Positions 6,046 through 9,558 of a stretch of 9,558 nt of DNA are shown here, piece by piece (within the stretch, counting starts at the first letter, position 1; each line of letters starts with the position of its first letter). This DNA is from an uncultured Eubacteriales bacterium. Its GTDB lineage: Bacteria > Bacillota > Clostridia > Oscillospirales > Oscillospiraceae. Location: NCBI GenBank assembly GCA_902475435.1, contig CABRZL010000077.1, positions 1 through 9,558 of the forward strand, written 5' to 3'. The position numbers and the translations under genes are program-made. The notes beneath the pieces were generated by a model. The model did no database searches. It was not told the origin of the DNA and worked only from the letters and a program-made list of their open reading frames with translations.

Positions 6046-6073
6046 ATGCACGGACTTTTGTCCGTGCATTTTT
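6046..6073 (+). terminator. Intrinsic terminator of the aminotransferase gene
   Basis: A perfect 10-bp stem, ATGCACGGAC (6046-6055) with GTCCGTGCAT (6060-6069), loop TTTT, followed by a TTTT tract (6070-6073; five T counting the base of the stem). It lies about 60 nt past the stop codon. Confidence 0.88.
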
Positions 6074-6079
6074 AGCGTC

Positions 6080-6100
6080 GGCAAGGGCAGCGCCCTTGCC
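6080..6100 (+). other. Strong GC-rich hairpin in the purB leader
   Basis: GGCAAGGGC (6080-6088) pairs perfectly with GCCCTTGCC (6092-6100) around a 3-nt loop, AGC. The tail CTTTAACCTT has only a short U-run, so it may be a weak terminator/attenuator, a backup for the upstream terminator, or a stabilising 5' stem. A smaller stem, ACCTT-ATGAA-AAGGT (6106-6120), follows and would cover the AAAAGG ribosome site of the ATG at 6127. Confidence 0.5.
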
Positions 6101-6126
6101 CTTTAACCTTATGAAAAGGTCAAACC

Positions 6127-7605
6127 ATGAAATGCAAGCGGCATGACGCTTTGAAAGGATTGATTGTTATTAGTACTTCAGTATATGAAAGTCCTCTGTC
6201 CAGCCGGTATGCCAGTGAGGAAATGCTCTATCTGTTTTCCCAGGACAAGAAATTTACCACCTGGCGCCGTCTGTGGATTGCACTGGCACGGGCAGAAATG
6301 AAGCTGGGATTACCCATAACCCAGGAACAGATTGATGAGATGGAAGCGCACAAAGACGATATCAACTACGATGTGGCGCGGGAAGAAGAAAAACGTCTGC
6401 GTCATGACGTCATGGCGCATGTCCATGCCTATGGAAAGCAGTGTCCGAAGGCTATGCCGATTATTCATCTGGGTGCAACCAGTTGTTATGTGGGGGACAA
6501 TACTGACGTGATCCTTATGCGGGAAGGCATGGGACTGATTAAGAAGCGTCTGGTCAATGTGATTCGTGTTCTCTCCGATTTTGCGGAAACATACAAGGCG
6601 GAGCCAACGCTTGGCTTTACCCATTATCAGCCGGCGCAGCTTACCACCGTGGGGAAACGAGCCACGCTTTGGATCAATGAGCTTCTGATGGATCTGGAAG
6701 AGCTGGAATTCCGTACAGGGACTTTGAAACTCTTGGGGAGCAAAGGAACTACGGGAACGCAGGCCAGTTTTCTAGAGTTATTTGATGGGGACCATGAGAA
6801 GGTAAAAAAGCTGGAGCAGATGATTGCAGAAGAAATGGGATTTGATGGTGTTGTCCCCGTATCAGGGCAGACCTATTCCCGAAAGATGGACTCCGGCGTT
6901 ATTTATACGTTGGCGGCCATTGCGCAGTCTGCCAGCAAATTTGCCAACGATATGCGTCTGCTGGCGCATATGAAGGAGATTGAAGAACCGTTTGAAACCA
7001 ATCAAATCGGATCTTCCGCAATGCCATATAAACGAAACCCCATGCGCTGTGAGCGGATTTGCGCGCTGGCGCGCTATGTGATGGCGGATGTGATGAATCC
7101 GCAGATTACTGCGGCTACACAATGGTTTGAGCGGACGTTGGACGACTCCGCCAATAAGCGGATCTCTGTTCCTGAGGCCTTTTTGGCGGTAGATGCAATT
7201 TTGGGTATTTATCAAAATGTAGCTTCTGGATTGGTGGTCCATGACAAGGTGATCAGAAAACATATTCTGGAAGAGCTCCCCTTTATGGCTACGGAAAACA
7301 TTATGATGGATGCAGTCAAACGGGGTGGCAACCGTCAGGAACTCCATGAGCGGATTCGGATTCATTCGATGGAGGCTGGGCATAATGTCAAGGATCTGGG
7401 GCAACCGAACAATCTGATTGATTTAATCGCTGCAGACCCGATATTCGGAATGACCAAAGTGGAACTTACGGCGCATCTCGAGCCAGAGCGATATATTGGG
7501 CGCTGCCCAGAGCAGGTAGATGAATTCCTTGAGGATTATGTACAGCCGGTACTTGTCCGGAATAAGGATCTGATTGACACAACAAAAGTAGATCTAAAGG
7601 TTTGA
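6127..7605 (+). CDS. purB: Adenylosuccinate lyase
   Basis: Catalyses two beta-eliminations in purine synthesis: SAICAR to AICAR plus fumarate, and adenylosuccinate to AMP plus fumarate. Length is 492 residues from the ATG at 6127. Motifs in this numbering: RHDVMAH (92-98), HLGATS (114-119), FTHYQPAQ with the catalytic-type H166 (164-171), the substrate loop GSKGTTGTQASF (204-215), and the superfamily signature GSSAMPYKRNP (295-305). The start is uncertain. Known relatives begin near residue 15 here, at a sequence like M-S-T-x-x-Y-E-S-P-L, but that codon (6169) is ATT. GAAAGGA (6153-6159) sits 9 nt before it. The ATG at 6127 has a weaker AAAAGG site and adds 14 residues (MKCKRHDALKGLIV) unlike the family. 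No terminator is evident downstream. Function is firm; the N-terminus is not. Confidence 0.95.
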   Translation: MKCKRHDALKGLIVISTSVYESPLSSRYASEEMLYLFSQDKKFTTWRRLWIALARAEMKLGLPITQEQIDEMEAHKDDINYDVAREEEKRLRHDVMAHVHAYGKQCPKAMPIIHLGATSCYVGDNTDVILMREGMGLIKKRLVNVIRVLSDFAETYKAEPTLGFTHYQPAQLTTVGKRATLWINELLMDLEELEFRTGTLKLLGSKGTTGTQASFLELFDGDHEKVKKLEQMIAEEMGFDGVVPVSGQTYSRKMDSGVIYTLAAIAQSASKFANDMRLLAHMKEIEEPFETNQIGSSAMPYKRNPMRCERICALARYVMADVMNPQITAATQWFERTLDDSANKRISVPEAFLAVDAILGIYQNVASGLVVHDKVIRKHILEELPFMATENIMMDAVKRGGNRQELHERIRIHSMEAGHNVKDLGQPNNLIDLIAADPIFGMTKVELTAHLEPERYIGRCPEQVDEFLEDYVQPVLVRNKDLIDTTKVDLKV

Positions 7606-7639
7606 TTTTGCGGTTTTATGACAAAAAGACCATTTTGAT

Positions 7640-7668
7640 TTGACTTTGCAGATGACAATGGATATAAT
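7640..7668 (+). promoter_or_regulatory. Strong sigma-A promoter of secDF
   Basis: TTGACT (7640-7645) and TATAAT (7663-7668) are 17 bp apart, close to consensus at both hexamers. The predicted start near 7675 gives a leader of about 54 nt to the secD ATG at 7729. Confidence 0.82.
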
Positions 7669-7694
7669 GATTCCTACATGTGCAAGGGCTGCTT

Positions 7695-7719
7695 GTGGCC
7701 TATAAAGTATAGGAGGCAC
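7695..7719 (+). promoter_or_regulatory. Hairpin covering the secD ribosome binding site
   Basis: CCTATA (7699-7704) pairs perfectly with TATAGG (7708-7713) around AAG, and GTG (7695-7697) with CAC (7717-7719) across a small internal loop. The right arm contains most of AGGAGG (7711-7716). The spacing from AGGAGG to the ATG, 12 nt, is also longer than usual. Together these suggest that secD translation may be limited or controlled. Confidence 0.45.
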
Positions 7720-7728
7720 GGACAAAAG

Positions 7729-9057
7729 ATGAAAAAGAGTATCATCACCTATGTGGTTGTCATTGCGCTGATTGCGCTGATGGCATGCACAGCGGCGTTT
7801 GGTCTGGACTTGGGGTTTTGTGAAATTCCCAGTTTAGAGGACGGCGTGACCTTGGGACTGGATTTGGTAGGAGGGTCGGAGATCACCTATGAGGCAACGA
7901 TTCCCGAGGGGACTGCCGACGCTGATATTTCAAGCGGCATGGATGCTGCAGTGACTATGCTTCGTCAGCGTCTGGACAGCCTTGGATATTCCGAGGCAAC
8001 TGTTACGAAGCAGGGAGATAATCAGATTGTGGTGGATATTCCTGCGGTGGATAATCCGGAGGAAGCATCTGCTCAAATCGGTACTACTGCTGTAGTGGAG
8101 TTCCGTACATCGGACTATGACGCTGAAACCGGTACCGGTATGGTGCTGACCGGAAGCGGCATTCGATCTGCCAAAGCGGAGTACAGCGCGATTGACGAAA
8201 CAGGAACGCAACAATGGCATGTAGTTTTGGAATTTACGGAAGAAGGACAAGCTCAGTTTACGGAGATGACGAAATATGCGGCCAATATGCCTTCTGGTGA
8301 GAACTATGTGGCAATTTATCTGGATGACACCATGATCTCGCAGCCGCAGGTCTCTTCTGAGTTCGCTTCTACTGGTATTGATTCGGATACTGCCATCATT
8401 ACGTTGGGCTCCGATACCACTTCCGATTATGCAACTTATTTGGCGGATATCATTTCTGCAGGGCAGCTTCCGTTTACGTTGGAAAATGTAAAGATGGACA
8501 GCGTCGGAGCATCTTTGGGAGAAGAAAGCCTTTCTTCGTCCCTGATTGCAGGAGGAATTGGCGTTGTATTAGTCATTCTGTTTATGGTGATTGTATATCG
8601 CCTGCCCGGTTTAATCGCCAGTATTGCCTTACTGTTTTACACAGTACTGTTTATGATTGTTGCTTCTGTTGCGAAACTGAATTTAAGTCTGCCTGGAATT
8701 GCGGGTATCATTTTAACAATTGGTATGGCTGTGGATGCGAATGTCATTATATTTGAACGCATTAAGGAAGAAATCATCAATGGCAAAACAATTCGGGCGG
8801 CGATTGACGCCGGCTATAAGAATGCCATGAGTGCGATTATTGACTCAAACGTTACAACCATCATAGCTGCGGTTGTTCTATGGAAGTTGGGAACCGGTAC
8901 TACAGTGGGATTTGCAAAGACGCTGTTTATTGGTGTGATTTTAAGTATGATTGTAATGCTGTTCCTTAGTCAAATCCTGATGAAGGGGTTGGTGCCCCTG
9001 AAGGCTACAAACCCGGCCCTATATGGTGTTAAAAACCTAGAGAAGGAGGAAAATTAA
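7729..9057 (+). CDS. secD: Protein translocase subunit SecD
   Basis: Membrane component of the Sec accessory complex, which uses the proton gradient to help pull exported proteins out of the SecYEG channel. The 442 residues match short Firmicute SecD rather than the roughly 615-residue E. coli form. Layout: TM1 at about 5-25; the GLDLVGG motif (43-49); the extracytoplasmic P1 region (about 40-250) ending in AGQLPF (244-249); and five more membrane segments from about 270 to 420. The IGMAVDANVIIFERIKEE block (331-348) carries the conserved D336 and R344 in the proton-linked membrane motif. The start is MKKSII at 7729, giving a normal positively charged N-region. A frame-matched ATG at 7678 would add 17 residues and lies 3 nt after the predicted transcription start. 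It is followed by secF after a 1-nt gap. Confidence 0.95.
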   Translation: MKKSIITYVVVIALIALMACTAAFGLDLGFCEIPSLEDGVTLGLDLVGGSEITYEATIPEGTADADISSGMDAAVTMLRQRLDSLGYSEATVTKQGDNQIVVDIPAVDNPEEASAQIGTTAVVEFRTSDYDAETGTGMVLTGSGIRSAKAEYSAIDETGTQQWHVVLEFTEEGQAQFTEMTKYAANMPSGENYVAIYLDDTMISQPQVSSEFASTGIDSDTAIITLGSDTTSDYATYLADIISAGQLPFTLENVKMDSVGASLGEESLSSSLIAGGIGVVLVILFMVIVYRLPGLIASIALLFYTVLFMIVASVAKLNLSLPGIAGIILTIGMAVDANVIIFERIKEEIINGKTIRAAIDAGYKNAMSAIIDSNVTTIIAAVVLWKLGTGTTVGFAKTLFIGVILSMIVMLFLSQILMKGLVPLKATNPALYGVKNLEKEEN

Positions 9058-9058
9058 A

Positions 9059-9558
9059 ATGTTCAAGAATAGAACGTTCAGCTTTGTGAAGCATTTTAAG
9101 ATCTTCCTGCTCATTGGCATAATTTTTATGGCGACCGGTATAATCGGAATTGTAACGCTTCCTTTTGGGGTAAATCTGTTTAATATGGACGTAGATTTTC
9201 TCGGAGGCGTTACTACGACATATGACTTGGGGCAGCAGGTGGATAGCCAGGAAGTAGAATCTCTGGCTAGAGATGTCTTGGAAGACAAGCTTTCAAGCGT
9301 TACAACTTCAGGCGATACTGGAACACAGGTGGTTATCAAATCTCTGTTCGTTCCGGAAGAAACGCGGGATGCCTTGACGGCATCTATTCGAGAAACCTAT
9401 CCGGATGCGGAGGTTGTGAGCAGCAGCTCTGTTTCTGCTTCGGTCAGTGAGGATCTTAGAAATTCTGCGGTACTTTCTGCCTTGGTGGCGGTTGTGTGCA
9501 TGCTGGTGTATATTGGAATCCGCTTTGACTTTCGCTCCGGATTGGCGGCTGTCCTTGC
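9059..9558 (+). CDS. secF: Protein translocase subunit SecF, N-terminal part (runs off the window)
   Basis: The ATG at 9059-9061 starts 1 nt after the secD stop, with AAGGAGG (9043-9049) inside the secD end, so the two genes are translationally coupled. The frame stays open to the window edge (166 codons). Visible: TM1 at about 13-35 after a basic start (MFKNRTFSFVKHFK); NMDVDFLGG (42-50), the SecF counterpart of the SecD GLDLxGG motif; a periplasmic-type P4 region at about 50-132; and TM2 beginning near 135, with YIGIRFDFRSGLAAVL (151-166) matching the conserved IRF.....AVL motif. SecF forms the SecDF export-assisting complex with SecD. The remaining helices and the D5-like motif lie outside the window. 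Confidence 0.94.
   Translation, partial: MFKNRTFSFVKHFKIFLLIGIIFMATGIIGIVTLPFGVNLFNMDVDFLGGVTTTYDLGQQVDSQEVESLARDVLEDKLSSVTTSGDTGTQVVIKSLFVPEETRDALTASIRETYPDAEVVSSSSVSASVSEDLRNSAVLSALVAVVCMLVYIGIRFDFRSGLAAVL

Noticed and set aside
6111..6146. Eleven-codon upstream frame (ATG 6111 to TGA 6146) overlapping the purB start
   Set aside because: It has no ribosome site of its own and no repeated regulatory codons; length is within chance.

Overview
The window looks like chromosomal DNA of an anaerobic Firmicute, most likely class Clostridia (Oscillospirales-like). This is an inference from the Shine-Dalgarno sites (AGGAGG type), clear sigma-A promoters with 17-bp spacers, intrinsic terminators with U-tracts, the roughly balanced base composition and the style of the proteins. 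No rRNA, tRNA, CRISPR, phage, insertion sequence or plasmid feature was seen. All genes but two read rightward.

Left part (1-1533, leftward): the 5' end of a MATE-family efflux transporter runs off the left edge. Its promoter follows, then an intrinsic terminator, then about 240 bases without a recognised gene, and then an intact CRP/FNR-family transcription regulator.

Centre (1534-4542, rightward): the regulator is divergent from leuC-leuD-leuB, the isomerase and dehydrogenase steps of leucine synthesis (no leuA here). The roughly 100-bp divergent region holds the most interesting signal in the window. It is a perfect TGTAA-N6-TTACA palindrome with CRP-site geometry, centred 41.5 bp upstream of the leu start predicted from an extended -10 that has no -35. 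The same palindrome covers the -10 of the regulator's own predicted promoter. The regulator's recognition helix has Val where E. coli CRP has Glu181, which fits the G-to-A change from TGTGA to TGTAA. I propose a local, self-repressing CRP-like switch that activates leuCDB.

Right part (4543-9558, rightward): a class I aspartate-type aminotransferase with its own promoter and a textbook terminator; purB (adenylosuccinate lyase), whose start codon is puzzling and may be ATT; then secD and the truncated 5' end of secF, behind a strong promoter. The aminotransferase could supply aspartate, the co-substrate of the reaction just before PurB, but nothing shows co-regulation. secD and secF form a tight translational pair for protein export. 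Apart from the regulator/leu switch, the gene content is ordinary housekeeping metabolism.
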